NCBI GenBank assembly: GCA_016125085.1
Contig: WGMM01000035.1
Location: 1 to 64,000 of the forward strand
DNA from: a bacterium
Lineage (GTDB): Bacteria > Planctomycetota > Planctomycetia > Isosphaerales > Isosphaeraceae
DNA: 64,000 bases
Reading direction: 5' to 3'
Under the pieces are notes generated by a model, which saw only the letters and a list, made by a program, of their open reading frames with translations, did not search any database and had not been told where the DNA came from. This document shows, in pieces, positions 55,857 to 64,000 of this stretch. The stretch's first letter is position 1, and every line of letters begins with the position of its first letter. The position numbers were made by a program, and so were the translations under genes.

Positions 55857-56468
55857 ATGCGAAAAACGGTGAATCTGGATTCCCTGACCGACCGTCAGAA
55901 AGAGATCTATCTGTTCATCAAGGACAGAATTCAAACCCGGGGCTATGGGCCTACGGTACGCGAGATCGGCACACAATTCGAAATCGCCAGCCCGAACGGC
56001 GTCATGTGCCACCTGAAAGCCCTGCAGAAAAAAGGGCTGATCCATCGCGAGCCGAACATGTCGAGGGCGATCCAGCTCCTGGATACGAAAGGCCTGCCGC
56101 CTAGTGGTTTGAGGCTGTTGGGCACGATCGCGGCCGGTCCTCCGATCGAGGCTGTCGAGGACGCCGAACTGCTTGATTTCGACGACTGGCAATACGGCGG
56201 CGACACGTTCGCGCTGAAGGTCAAAGGCGATTCGATGATCGAGGCGATGATCGACGACGGCGACATCGTGATCCTCAAAAGGGCGAAAACGGCCTATAAC
56301 GGCCAGATCGTGGCGGTGCTCGACGACAAGGGCGAAGCGACTCTCAAGCGATTCTACAAGGAAAAAGGCAAATTCCGCCTGGAGCCTTGCAACAAGAAGC
56401 TCAAGCCGATCATCCGAGACGAAGTGGAAATCATGGGGATCCTGGTCGGGGTCGTCCGCCGCGTCTGA
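55857..56468 (+). CDS. lexA: LexA repressor
   Basis: A 203-residue SOS repressor. The N-terminal winged helix (LTDRQKEIYLFIKDRI, PTVREIGTQFEIASPNGV) binds DNA. The autocleavage site is Ala-Gly in GTIAAGPPIEAV; the catalytic Ser is in KVKGDSMIEAMIDDGD and the Lys in DKGEATLKRFY. RecA-stimulated self-cleavage at the Ala-Gly bond derepresses DNA repair genes. AGGA lies about 10 nt before the ATG. rnhA follows on the same strand after 206 nt. Confidence 0.96.
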   Translation: MRKTVNLDSLTDRQKEIYLFIKDRIQTRGYGPTVREIGTQFEIASPNGVMCHLKALQKKGLIHREPNMSRAIQLLDTKGLPPSGLRLLGTIAAGPPIEAVEDAELLDFDDWQYGGDTFALKVKGDSMIEAMIDDGDIVILKRAKTAYNGQIVAVLDDKGEATLKRFYKEKGKFRLEPCNKKLKPIIRDEVEIMGILVGVVRRV

Positions 56469-56674
56469 AGCACCGAAAAGGCGACGATCGTGCCGACCGA
56501 GTCTTGACTCGAATCCGGAAATCACCGATTCTGATGACCCTGAATCGTTCGGAATGACGATGCGATTCCTGCATCGGCAGGATTTCGAGCGATCACGTAT
56601 CACGGACGTCGGTGTTCTGGAGCCGGGAATTCGGCTCACGACGCTTCCGCCTTTCGACCGACTGGTTCTCTCGC

Positions 56675-57691
56675 ATGTCCAGACTCCCTGCCGCGGAAGA
56701 TTACGTCAAGCTTTACACGGATGGTGCTTGCAGCGGCAATCCGGGGCCTGGCGGTTGGGCATTCATTCTCGAACACCCCGCGTCGGGCAAGATTCTCGAA
56801 CGATTCGGCGCCGATCCCCACACCACCAATAACCGGATGGAGATCGAAGGAGCCTTGAGGGGTCTGGAAATCCTCAAACGCCCTTGCCGCGTCGAACTGG
56901 TGACCGATAGCCAGTATCTGGCCAAGGGCATCAATGAGTGGCTTCCTGGCTGGCGTGCCAATGGCTACCGACGTCGTGAAGGGAACAAGCTCAAACCCCT
57001 TGTGAACGACGACCTCTGGCGAGCTGTCGATACGCTCCTGGCGCGGCATCAGGTACGTGTTGTCCATGTGCGTGGGCACGCCGGACACCCTCAGAACGAA
57101 CGATGTGACCAGCTTGCGGTAGCGGCCTACAAATCTCTGGGCCGACGCACCGCCTCCTCAGCGGCACCGGACGTGGTTCAACCGGTTCGCCCGGTCAGGT
57201 CGCCGGACAGCATCGGCCAGGGATCCAGCGGGGCCTCAACCGACTTTGGCGAATTGAGAACGAAATCCAAGCCCGAATCTCCCGTGGCTTCAGCAAAACC
57301 GGCCGAAGTCGAAACTCCGGCTCAACCGATACCCGATTTCGAACCTGTGGCTTCGGCACCGATCGAGCCAGCTCCCGCCGAACCGGCGAAGAAGCCGAGA
57401 TCGAAAGCCGCAAGCCCCCGTACACCTCGAGCACGGAAGACCGTGACTCCGGCTGCGGTCGAACCTGCGGCATCGGCCTCACCCGAAGCTCCTGCGGCCG
57501 AATCCGTAAAAGAGACCAAACCGGTCGAGGGCCACGCCGAAGCTGCGCCGAAGCGTCGTGCGACTCCCAAGACCCGCTCCGCACCGAAGAAACGGACGCC
57601 TGCAAAGCGTCAGCCCGAAATCGATTTCCCGGACCCCGAAAACGAGCCGCGCGAACCAGCCCGGTGGGATCCGGACGACACGGATGCCTGA
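56675..57691 (+). CDS. rnhA: ribonuclease HI with long basic low-complexity tail
   Basis: A 338-residue protein. Residues ~10-155 are RNase HI, which cuts RNA in RNA-DNA hybrids; the four acidic residues are visible in YTDGACSGNPGPGG, NNRMEIEGAL, VTDSQYLAKG and NERCDQLAV. The remaining ~180 residues are rich in Ala, Pro, Lys and Arg (PKRRATPKTRSAPKKRTPAKR), like histone-H1-type tails, and end in an acidic stretch. Typical RNase HI is about 150 residues. The start MSRLPAAEDYVKLYTDG is preferred to a GTG 21 residues earlier. Confidence 0.92.
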   Translation: MSRLPAAEDYVKLYTDGACSGNPGPGGWAFILEHPASGKILERFGADPHTTNNRMEIEGALRGLEILKRPCRVELVTDSQYLAKGINEWLPGWRANGYRRREGNKLKPLVNDDLWRAVDTLLARHQVRVVHVRGHAGHPQNERCDQLAVAAYKSLGRRTASSAAPDVVQPVRPVRSPDSIGQGSSGASTDFGELRTKSKPESPVASAKPAEVETPAQPIPDFEPVASAPIEPAPAEPAKKPRSKAASPRTPRARKTVTPAAVEPAASASPEAPAAESVKETKPVEGHAEAAPKRRATPKTRSAPKKRTPAKRQPEIDFPDPENEPREPARWDPDDTDA

Positions 57692-57767
57692 CCTTGCCCA
57701 AAACCGGCCGAGGGATCGATTTCGAAACGCGATCCCGATCCGCTTTCACGGAATTGACGAGTAAGGG

Positions 57768-58715
57768 TCAGTCTTTGCGAGTCGTTTTGTCGACCGCGGT
57801 GAAGTAGACGCCCGCACCGACCATGGCTGCGCCGACCAGAAGGCTCGGAGTCACAGGCTCGGAGTGGATCAGCGTACCCAGGGTGATGCCGAACAGAGGA
57901 GTCATGAACCCGAGCGCCGCCAGGCGTGCGGCTTCGTACCTGCCCAGAAGCAGCGACCAGACGGAAAAACAGACGCCCGATACAGCCAGCCCCTGGTAGA
58001 CGATCGCCCACGCGCCGCTGGAATCGACATGCCACGGCTGTCCGGATTCGAGAATCGTAGTTCCGAGCAGGCAGAAGACGATCGCAAAAGGTGTCTGCCA
58101 GAGCAGTAGAGTCGCCGGAGCGACCTGCTTGTAAGACCATTTCTGAAAAATCGACTGAACGCCGAACAGGCACCCGGAACCGAAGACAATGATATCCGCC
58201 TTCGGATCGCCCCCGCCCATCAATCGACCAGCCATGAGCACAATAACGCCCGCGAAGGCCGACATCAGCCCGAGAAGGGCACGCCAGCCGACCCGTTCAC
58301 CCAGAAGCCACACCGAAAGCGGCGTCACCACGAGCGGGTGCACATTGATGAAAACGCTCGACCGCCCCGCCTGGCCGTAACTGGTGCCCCAGTTGAACGA
58401 ACTGACTTGCACCGCCAGGAAAAGACCGTGAATCGGCACGAGCCACCAGCTTGCCCGGCGAATGCCGAAGCGTGCTGATGTCCGCGAAGCGATCCAGGCA
58501 ATCACCGGAATGCTGATCGCGAATCGGATCATGGCCAGCCCGATCGGCGGCACTTCGCCCACGACCGCCTTGACGGCTACGGCATTTCCGCCCCAGAGTG
58601 CGCAACATAATGCGGCTCCGGCAATGGCCAGGCCGTCCAAAGGTCGAGACATCGGCATACCGGGTTTCGCCGGGCCGGTCACTGTGCTCGCCGCACCGTC
58701 GATGGTCTTACTCAA
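57768..58715 (-). CDS. DMT/EamA-family transporter
   Basis: A 315-residue membrane protein with about ten predicted spans in two EamA repeats (ALCCALWGGNAVAVKAVVG opens the first; IIVFGSGCLFGVQSIFQKW the second). Members export amino acids, nucleobases or other metabolites; the substrate is not identifiable. Its ATG overlaps the stop of the upstream gene by 4 nt (ATGA), so the two are translationally coupled. Confidence 0.9.
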   Translation of the reverse strand: MSKTIDGAASTVTGPAKPGMPMSRPLDGLAIAGAALCCALWGGNAVAVKAVVGEVPPIGLAMIRFAISIPVIAWIASRTSARFGIRRASWWLVPIHGLFLAVQVSSFNWGTSYGQAGRSSVFINVHPLVVTPLSVWLLGERVGWRALLGLMSAFAGVIVLMAGRLMGGGDPKADIIVFGSGCLFGVQSIFQKWSYKQVAPATLLLWQTPFAIVFCLLGTTILESGQPWHVDSSGAWAIVYQGLAVSGVCFSVWSLLLGRYEAARLAALGFMTPLFGITLGTLIHSEPVTPSLLVGAAMVGAGVYFTAVDKTTRKD

Positions 58716-59437
58716 GGCGATTTCGATCCTGCCGGCTTTTCCGACGATTCCGGCTTCGTTTCCGCAGGCTTCAGAAATGCGTCCGGGTCGGCCAGAAGGG
58801 TCTCACGGCACCCGCTGCAACAGACGTAAACGGTACGGCCGTTGACCGTCACCAGGATTTCGCCCAGCCCACCCGTCACCACGCACTCCGGTTGTCCGGA
58901 TCCCTGAGCGATCGTCGTTCCGAGGCGGGTCAGGCCGAGTTCCTGCTGCCGTGACCATGTCTCAGCCCCCGCTTTGCGGATTTCCAGCGAGCCAGTCCAA
59001 CGGTCCCGACTTTTCCGGATGAGCTGGATCCGCAAGGCTTCCGTTCTGCCCCCTGCGGACTCTGCGAATTCGTAACGATCAGCCTGTTTTTGCGGCTGAC
59101 GATTCAGAAACCTGGCCGAGCCATCAGTCATCTTCAGTTCGATGGCTGCCGCCTCACCCGTTTTCGGATCGACTTGAACCATCATGGCTTCGAACGAATT
59201 CGAATCCGGTACGCGAAATTCGAGCGTCCGGCCATCGGTACCTGTCCACTCTGCGCGAGCTGTACTCGTCCAGGCTCCTTGGGACGATCCCCGCTTCACC
59301 TGGCCAGTCATGCGCCAGGATCCCATCATTTCAGCCCAGACTTTCGCAGGAGCCACAGGGCCGTCAGCTCTGAGGCTACCGAAAATCAATGAACTGATCA
59401 GCACGGGCAGAGACAATCGTATTGGCAATGAGATCAT
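58712..59437 (-). CDS. secreted protein with C-terminal Cys-rich (TRASH/YHS-like) motif
   Basis: A 241-residue protein with a signal peptide (IRLSLPVLISSLIFGSLRADG). The central ~150 residues (MMGSWRMTGQVKRG ... DRWTGSLEIRKAG) look like a beta-rich lipocalin or DUF1579-type fold; no family is certain. The C-terminus has PECVVTGGLGEILVTVNG then VYVCCSGCRETLLADPDAF, resembling heavy-metal-binding TRASH/YHS domains (C...CCxGC). It ends in a Lys/Pro/Ser tail. It is coupled to the DMT transporter. Confidence 0.75.
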   Translation of the reverse strand: MISLPIRLSLPVLISSLIFGSLRADGPVAPAKVWAEMMGSWRMTGQVKRGSSQGAWTSTARAEWTGTDGRTLEFRVPDSNSFEAMMVQVDPKTGEAAAIELKMTDGSARFLNRQPQKQADRYEFAESAGGRTEALRIQLIRKSRDRWTGSLEIRKAGAETWSRQQELGLTRLGTTIAQGSGQPECVVTGGLGEILVTVNGRTVYVCCSGCRETLLADPDAFLKPAETKPESSEKPAGSKSP

Positions 59438-59482
59438 CGATGCACCGTACGGGAAGAGATCCGCCAGAATCCGGCCGACGGT

Positions 59483-60934
59483 TCAATCGTCAACCGCTCC
59501 AGCCTGCTGAAGTTGATTGATCTTATTGTACAGCGTCTTCAGGCTGATGCCCAGTTCCTTCGCCGCCGCGGGCTTGTTCCCGCCGTGCTTTTCCAGAACG
59601 GTCTGAATGAATTGCATTTCGACATCCCGAAGCGTCAGGTTCGGACCCGCCGTGATATGCGCAGCGTGGCTGATGATCGTCTTGACGCCCGACTGCATGA
59701 GCTGTCCTGACGCGTTCGAAGCCGTTTGTGCCGGGGCGACGGCTTTTCTCGGCGTGAAATTCGGCAGATGATCGGGCAGGATCACCCCGCCGGCGGCAAG
59801 AATCACCGCACGTTCCATGGCGTTGGCCAGTTCGCGGACGTTGCCTGGCCAATGATGCTCCGCAAGCGCCTGCATCGCCGCGTCGCTGATCTCAGGCAAT
59901 GGGCCGCCGTAACGATGGAACCGCTTCAGCATGTGCGTCGCCAGATTCGGGATGTCGTCCCGCCTCTCACGCAACGAGGGCAAGTGAATTTCGAACGTGT
60001 TCAGGCGGAAGTAAAGGTCCTCACGGAACGTGTCTTCGGCGATCATGTCGCGTAAATCCCTGTGCGTCGCACAAAGCACGCGCACATCGACACGGAACGG
60101 ATCGTTCTCACCCACTCTGCGGATTTCGCCCGATTCCAGAAATCGCAACAGCTTGACCTGAACGCTTTTGTCGAGTTCGCCGATTTCGTCCAGAAAGAGC
60201 GTACCGCCATTGGCCACTTCGAAAAGGCCCTTGCGGCTCGTCTCGGCTCCGGTGAATGCGCCTTTTCGGTGTCCGAAAAGTTCGCTTTCGACCAGATTCT
60301 CGGGCAGGGCACCGCAGTTGACGGGCACGAAAGCCGCCCCGGAACGGCGGCTGCGGTCATGCAGATTTCGCGCCACAAGTTCTTTGCCGGTACCGGTTTC
60401 ACCAAGAATGAGAACTCCGGCGTCAGTCGGTGCGATCGTGTCGATCAATTGCCTGACGGATGCCATCGCCGGGCTTTGGCCGACGAGCAGGGGGGTGCCT
60501 TCGGCCTGTTTCAGTCGGGTTTCCAGTGCCGTCGCTTTGTGAGAAAGGTCGCGACGTTCGGCCACCCGGTCAAGGATCGCTTCCAGCTCGGCCCACTTGC
60601 AGGGCTTGGTCAGATAGTCGAACGCACCGAGCCTCAACGCCTGAACCGCGGTGTCGACCGTGGCGTGGCCGGTCAGGATGATCACGGCCGTATCGGGACA
60701 GATCGCCCGCACCTTGCCGAGCACTTCGATGCCTGTGAGACCCGGCATACGCATGTCCATCAAGGCGACATCGAATGAGCCTTTTTCGAGCGCCTTCAGA
60801 GCCGCCAGGCCATCGGGAACGACGGTCACGTCGTGCCCCAGACGCGGCAGTTCCATCTGCATCAGTTCGCGCAGGTGGGTTTCGTCGTCCGCGAACAGGA
60901 TTCGTAACGAACCGCCTCGTGAATTGTCCGACAT
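59483..60934 (-). CDS. NtrC-type sigma54-dependent response regulator
   Basis: A 483-residue regulator: receiver domain (phospho-Asp in ALMDMRMPGLTGIEVLG), AAA+ sigma54 activation domain with Walker A GETGTGKE, the RNA polymerase-contact motif GAFTGA and Walker B GGTLFLDEIGELD, and a C-terminal Fis-type helix-turn-helix (AAAKELGISLKTLYNKINQL). It should activate sigma54 promoters once phosphorylated by the adjacent kinase. The start MSDNSRGGSLRILFADDE is supported by AAGGAGG upstream. Confidence 0.95.
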   Translation of the reverse strand: MSDNSRGGSLRILFADDETHLRELMQMELPRLGHDVTVVPDGLAALKALEKGSFDVALMDMRMPGLTGIEVLGKVRAICPDTAVIILTGHATVDTAVQALRLGAFDYLTKPCKWAELEAILDRVAERRDLSHKATALETRLKQAEGTPLLVGQSPAMASVRQLIDTIAPTDAGVLILGETGTGKELVARNLHDRSRRSGAAFVPVNCGALPENLVESELFGHRKGAFTGAETSRKGLFEVANGGTLFLDEIGELDKSVQVKLLRFLESGEIRRVGENDPFRVDVRVLCATHRDLRDMIAEDTFREDLYFRLNTFEIHLPSLRERRDDIPNLATHMLKRFHRYGGPLPEISDAAMQALAEHHWPGNVRELANAMERAVILAAGGVILPDHLPNFTPRKAVAPAQTASNASGQLMQSGVKTIISHAAHITAGPNLTLRDVEMQFIQTVLEKHGGNKPAAAKELGISLKTLYNKINQLQQAGAVDD

Positions 60935-61021
60935 CGTCCTCGATCCTCCTTGATCCGGGCAGGTCGCGAACTCAGCCACGACCGTGAATATCCTGCTCTT
61001 GAGTCGCTCATGTGCGTTCGG

Positions 61022-62647
61022 TCATGCGGCACCCGCCTGCGCCACTGCGGATGGGCGTGAATCGTTGAAATCTTCGCCTAACGGCAAACGAATCGTAAAT
61101 GTCGAACCCAGGTTTTCGCCAGGGCTTTCGGCCAGCAGTTCTCCCCCGTGCTGATTGATGATCCGGTGACTGATCGAAAGCCCCAGCCCGGTGCCCTTGC
61201 CGGATCGCTTGCGCGTGAAAAATGGCTCGAAGACGTGTTCCACGACGTCCGGTGGCATGCCGTGACCGTTGTCCGTGAACGATACCTCCGCCATGCCCTG
61301 GTTGGCATGGGCTTCGATGATCAGGTGGCCGCCCGACTCGATCGCCTCCAGCGCGTTCACGACCAGATTCAGCACGACCTGTTTGATCTCCTGACCGTCC
61401 ACCTCACAAAACAGCGGCGATCGTGGCTGGAACCGAATCGTCCGGCCACGGTATTTGCCCATATGACGTGTCATCTCGACCACGCTCTGAACCAGCGAAA
61501 TGACATCCGTACGCTCGCGCAGGGTATCGCCTCCGCGAGCGAAATCGAGCAGTCTTTCCGTGATTCGCTTGCAGCGGAAGGCCTCTTCCTGAATCATCGC
61601 CAGGTAGCTTTTGATCGGCTTGAGTTCCGAAGCCGGGCACTGGTCGGACCAGCGGTTGATCCGGCTCTCCAGGGCCTCCGCCCCGAACGCGATCGAGGCC
61701 AGCGGGTTGTTGATCTCGTGTGCCACTCCGGCAGCCAGAAAGCCCACGCCGGCTAGACGTTCCGACCGCACGAGCTGCCGGCTGCGGATATCCACCTGGC
61801 GTTCCAGATCGGCGTACATCACACCCAGACGGTTGGCCATGGAGTTGAATGCGTCGGCCAGGGCCTGCATCTCGTCGGACGACTTCAATTCGATACGATG
61901 CGTGAAATTTCCCCTGGCGACCTGAAGCACCCCGGCATGCAGGTAATAGACGGGCCTGAGCACCCACCGGTGGAACAGGCGAACCAGCAGAAACAGCAGG
62001 CCAGCGACGCAAACGGTCGACAGCACGACGATCGACCGGCTGGCTTTGTACGTTGTCCCGGATTCGTCGAGGATTTCCATCAGTCCTCGATGCAGACTGG
62101 CGGGCAGATCGCTCGTGTAGGCATTCAGCCTTTCGACTCGGTCCGCTATGGTGGGCGAAGATATGACTCGCCCTTTATTGTCATAAAACAGAAGCACTTC
62201 GGGATGATTCGCCAGATAGACCTTCGTGGCGTTGAACTGGTAGTAGATCGGATCGTCCGGTTCGATCAGCCGAAACAGCTCCGTGACTTCGGCATCGGCT
62301 CGGAAGGCCAGATCCAGTTCCTCGCGTTTTGACTCCATGTCCGCGAACCGGGTCGTATTCTTGCGAAGAACTTCGAAATAGACCTGAAGTGCCTGGCGAA
62401 CGCGGATCAAATCCTGATGCAGACGGGACTTGCCCTCAGGCGATCCGGCGTCTCGGGCGTCCAGATGCGCCGCCTGTTTCAATAAGGCCGTCGCAGCCCC
62501 GAGTTCAGGGAGCTGGTCGACAAGCTTCTGATTGGCTCGATCGAACGAACGGAGGCCATAAACTGCACCCGACAGCAAGCTGCCGAGCATGACCATCACC
62601 AGCGCGAAGCCGAAGATGGATTTTCTTCGTAATGAACCGCGAGCCAT
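61022..62647 (-). CDS. sensor histidine kinase (HAMP, NtrB-like) paired with the NtrC-type regulator
   Basis: A 541-residue membrane kinase. TM1 is about 11-31, a periplasmic sensor of ~160 residues follows, TM2 is near 200-222, then HAMP (GNFTHRIELKSSDEMQALAD). The phospho-acceptor His is in VAHEINNPLASIAFG; the ATPase has the N-box (VVLNLVVNALEAIE), DNGHGMP and GKGTGLGLSIS. GGAGGT lies 7 nt before the ATG. The response-regulator gene begins 87 nt downstream on the same strand, so they form a two-component operon. The input signal is unknown. Confidence 0.95.
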   Translation of the reverse strand: MARGSLRRKSIFGFALVMVMLGSLLSGAVYGLRSFDRANQKLVDQLPELGAATALLKQAAHLDARDAGSPEGKSRLHQDLIRVRQALQVYFEVLRKNTTRFADMESKREELDLAFRADAEVTELFRLIEPDDPIYYQFNATKVYLANHPEVLLFYDNKGRVISSPTIADRVERLNAYTSDLPASLHRGLMEILDESGTTYKASRSIVVLSTVCVAGLLFLLVRLFHRWVLRPVYYLHAGVLQVARGNFTHRIELKSSDEMQALADAFNSMANRLGVMYADLERQVDIRSRQLVRSERLAGVGFLAAGVAHEINNPLASIAFGAEALESRINRWSDQCPASELKPIKSYLAMIQEEAFRCKRITERLLDFARGGDTLRERTDVISLVQSVVEMTRHMGKYRGRTIRFQPRSPLFCEVDGQEIKQVVLNLVVNALEAIESGGHLIIEAHANQGMAEVSFTDNGHGMPPDVVEHVFEPFFTRKRSGKGTGLGLSISHRIINQHGGELLAESPGENLGSTFTIRLPLGEDFNDSRPSAVAQAGAA

Positions 62648-62694
62648 CGCACGACCTCCGTGTCGCCGACTCCAGAATCGTTCGTTATGACGGG

Positions 62695-62723
62695 ATTATC
62701 TCAGGGGCTCTCCAGATCGTCAA
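62695..62723 (-). promoter_or_regulatory. sigma70-like promoter of the histidine kinase operon
   Basis: On the minus strand TTGACG (62718-62723) and GATAAT (62695-62700) are 17 bases apart, giving a ~40-nt leader with a GGAGGT ribosome-binding site. Confidence 0.65.
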
Positions 62724-62889
62724 TCCGGATGATCGACGAAACCGGAAAATTCCGCGCACTGGCATGATCCGAAAAATCCGGCCCACCGGACTCGGAATCC
62801 GATGCGCCGGATCTATGCCTGAAACCTGGAGATCGACCGAACGACCAATCTGACAGGACGTTCAGCCGATCGAACCGGGTGAGCCTGGA

Positions 62890-63153
62890 TCAGCCGTTGG
62901 TCGTCAGGTCGATCGTCTCGGGGTAATCGCCGTCGAACTCTTCGGTCGGCTGCACATTGTTGGACGAGTCGAGGTAGATCTTGTCCTGCATGATCTCGTC
63001 GATGACGATCTGCAGCTTGTCGTTGGAGGTCGGCGTGACGTACGGCCGTGCCCCCTGATTCACCGCGATCAGCCGCTTCTGAATCAAAGTGGCCAGTTTG
63101 AATCGGCCGCCGATCTTATTGACGATGGCGTCTTCCTTCAGCTCTTCGATCAT
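62890..63153 (-). CDS. rpoZ: DNA-directed RNA polymerase omega subunit
   Basis: An 87-residue small subunit aiding RNA polymerase assembly. The conserved segment [20 protein letters not shown] followed by GARPYV is the family signature. It lies 4 nt after gmk in the usual gmk-rpoZ order. The C-terminal ~30 residues are acidic and variable. Confidence 0.9.
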   Translation of the reverse strand: MIEELKEDAIVNKIGGRFKLATLIQKRLIAVNQGARPYVTPTSNDKLQIVIDEIMQDKIYLDSSNNVQPTEEFDGDYPETIDLTTNG

Positions 63154-63157
63154 GGGC

Positions 63158-63760
63158 TCAAGCTCCTCGAGAGATGCGGTCAGACCACAGGGCGACCAGT
63201 TCGTCCACGGTCCTGTCCAATTGATCGTTTATGATCTGGAGATCGTACCAGTTCGCCTGGGCGATCTCCTCCACAGCGTTTGCGAGACGTTTGCGGACGA
63301 CGGCCTCGTCGTCCGTCCCTCGCCCCCTCAATCGGGATTCGAGCACCTCCATGCTGGGTGCATGGATGAATGCGAACAGGGCGTTGGGAACTTTTTCCTT
63401 CACCTGCCGGGCACCCTGAACGTCGATTTCGAGAATCGCCAGCCGCCCCCGGCCGATCTCATCGAGCACGGGCCTCGCGGGCGTGCCATAGAGATTACCA
63501 TGCACTTCGGCCCATTCGAGCAAATCACCCTGACGAATCAGATTTTCGAATTCGTCCCGGGCCAGAAACAGATATTCCCGGCCATGCGACTCGCCCGTGC
63601 GGGCCGCTCGCGTGGTCGCCGAAATCGAGACGAAGGGCGAAACCCTCGCATCAGCTGCAACCTGCTTCACCACAGTGCTTTTGCCTGAGCCCGAGGCGCC
63701 GGAGATCACCAGCAGGCGGGCATCGGGAATCACGATGTCAGCTCGCCTCTCACTCGACAT
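63158..63760 (-). CDS. gmk: guanylate kinase
   Basis: A 200-residue enzyme converting GMP and ATP to GDP and ADP. P-loop [12 protein letters not shown]-binding [18 protein letters not shown]-like region ([12 protein letters not shown]) and [12 protein letters not shown] are present. The start overlaps the end of yicC by 11 nt. Together with yicC and rpoZ it makes a common bacterial operon. Confidence 0.96.
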   Translation of the reverse strand: MSSERRADIVIPDARLLVISGASGSGKSTVVKQVAADARVSPFVSISATTRAARTGESHGREYLFLARDEFENLIRQGDLLEWAEVHGNLYGTPARPVLDEIGRGRLAILEIDVQGARQVKEKVPNALFAFIHAPSMEVLESRLRGRGTDDEAVVRKRLANAVEEIAQANWYDLQIINDQLDRTVDELVALWSDRISRGA

Positions 63761-64000
63761 TCTGGATCAGCTCCCGGATTTTTTCGAGCGTCGTCTTCAT
63801 CTCCAGGCCGAAGCGGCTCATCTCGACGTCCAGTGCTTTCGAGCCGAGCGTGTTGATCTCCCGGCCCATCTCCTGAACGAGGAATTCGAGCTTCCGTCCC
63901 TCGCTCGCAGTACTGCCCAGAATCTCTTCGAACTGGTCCAGGTGCGCGCTCAGGCGGGTGATCTCTTCGGACACGTCCGAGCGGTCGGCGAAGATCGCGA
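63750..64000 (-). CDS. yicC: YicC-family endoribonuclease, C-terminal fragment
   Basis: The frame runs off the window end, so the N-terminal part is outside. The visible 83 residues carry the family C-terminus: [39 protein letters not shown] and an ending [16 protein letters not shown]. YicC proteins are RNases in E. coli. It is upstream of and overlapping gmk. Confidence 0.9.
   Translation of the reverse strand, partial: AIFADRSDVSEEITRLSAHLDQFEEILGSTASEGRKLEFLVQEMGREINTLGSKALDVEMSRFGLEMKTTLEKIRELIQNVE

Noticed and set aside
1-64000. tRNA, rRNA, CRISPR arrays, insertion sequences, prophage
   Set aside because: None recognised: no regularly spaced repeats, transposase-like frames or cloverleaf candidates were noticed while reading.

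Overview
The window looks like a chromosomal segment of a planctomycete, most likely from the Gemmataceae/Isosphaeraceae side of the phylum. The evidence is the pairing of DUF1501 and DUF1549/DUF1553 secreted proteins, an ECF sigma factor followed by a protein with prepilin-like H-X9-DG features, two PEP-CTERM proteins, a secreted protein whose N-terminus carries the LEDRTCPA-type motif, and a G+C content that looks close to 60% by eye. No rRNA, tRNA, CRISPR array or insertion sequence was recognised.

Layout. 1-909: 3' end of a Calx-beta surface protein, with a terminator. 1.0-8.9 kb (minus strand): SRAP peptidase, LarA-like racemase, H-X9-DG membrane protein, ECF sigma factor, DUF1501 and DUF1549/1553 proteins; a second DUF1501 gene diverges at 9.3 kb. 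10.9-27.3 kb: six same-direction paralogues of a two-TM Cache-HAMP-class III cyclase-like receptor. The first is tightly coupled to an MscS-type channel with a cyclic-nucleotide-binding domain. A Nudix hydrolase sits on the opposite strand between receptors 1 and 2. 27.3-33.9 kb (minus): aminotransferase, universal stress protein, IlvE, LolD/LolC-type ABC exporter and LysS. 34.3-37.4 kb: twin PEP-CTERM genes, each with its own terminator. 37.9-42.4 kb: a four-gene Anbu cluster (ATP-grasp, alpha-E, transglutaminase, Anbu peptidase). 42.7-54.5 kb (minus): LEDR protein plus membrane-fusion protein, Bcp, PfkB kinase, FtsH, TrxB, AccD, a degenerate histidine phosphatase, Rpe, Pgk and Gap. 54.7-57.7 kb: PIG-L deacetylase diverging from LexA, then RNase HI with a long basic tail. 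57.8-64.0 kb (minus): DMT transporter with a Cys-rich secreted protein, an NtrC-type two-component pair, and the yicC-gmk-rpoZ operon.

The most unusual feature is the receptor array. All six C-terminal domains align with class III nucleotide cyclases and keep the fold motifs (dimerisation arm, HRG, LW). In every copy both metal-binding Asp positions are replaced (Asp1 by Ala or Glu; Asp2 by Ala, Thr, Ser, Gly, Ala, Met in order), and the transition-state Asn is replaced as well. The copy beside the channel is the only one keeping the substrate-specifying Lys, and it also keeps the partner Asp. I read this as an expanded family of sensory pseudocyclases next to a putative cyclic-nucleotide-gated mechanosensitive-type channel. 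Whether any copy makes, binds or merely senses nucleotides cannot be decided from sequence.

Elsewhere the genes are largely housekeeping: lower glycolysis (pgk, gap), pentose phosphate (rpe), fatty-acid synthesis (accD), thiol redox (trxB, bcp), membrane proteolysis (ftsH), SOS and abasic-site repair (lexA, SRAP), and translation and transcription (lysS, rpoZ, gmk). Good sigma70-like promoters are visible upstream of receptor 1, lysS, ftsH, gap and the histidine kinase.
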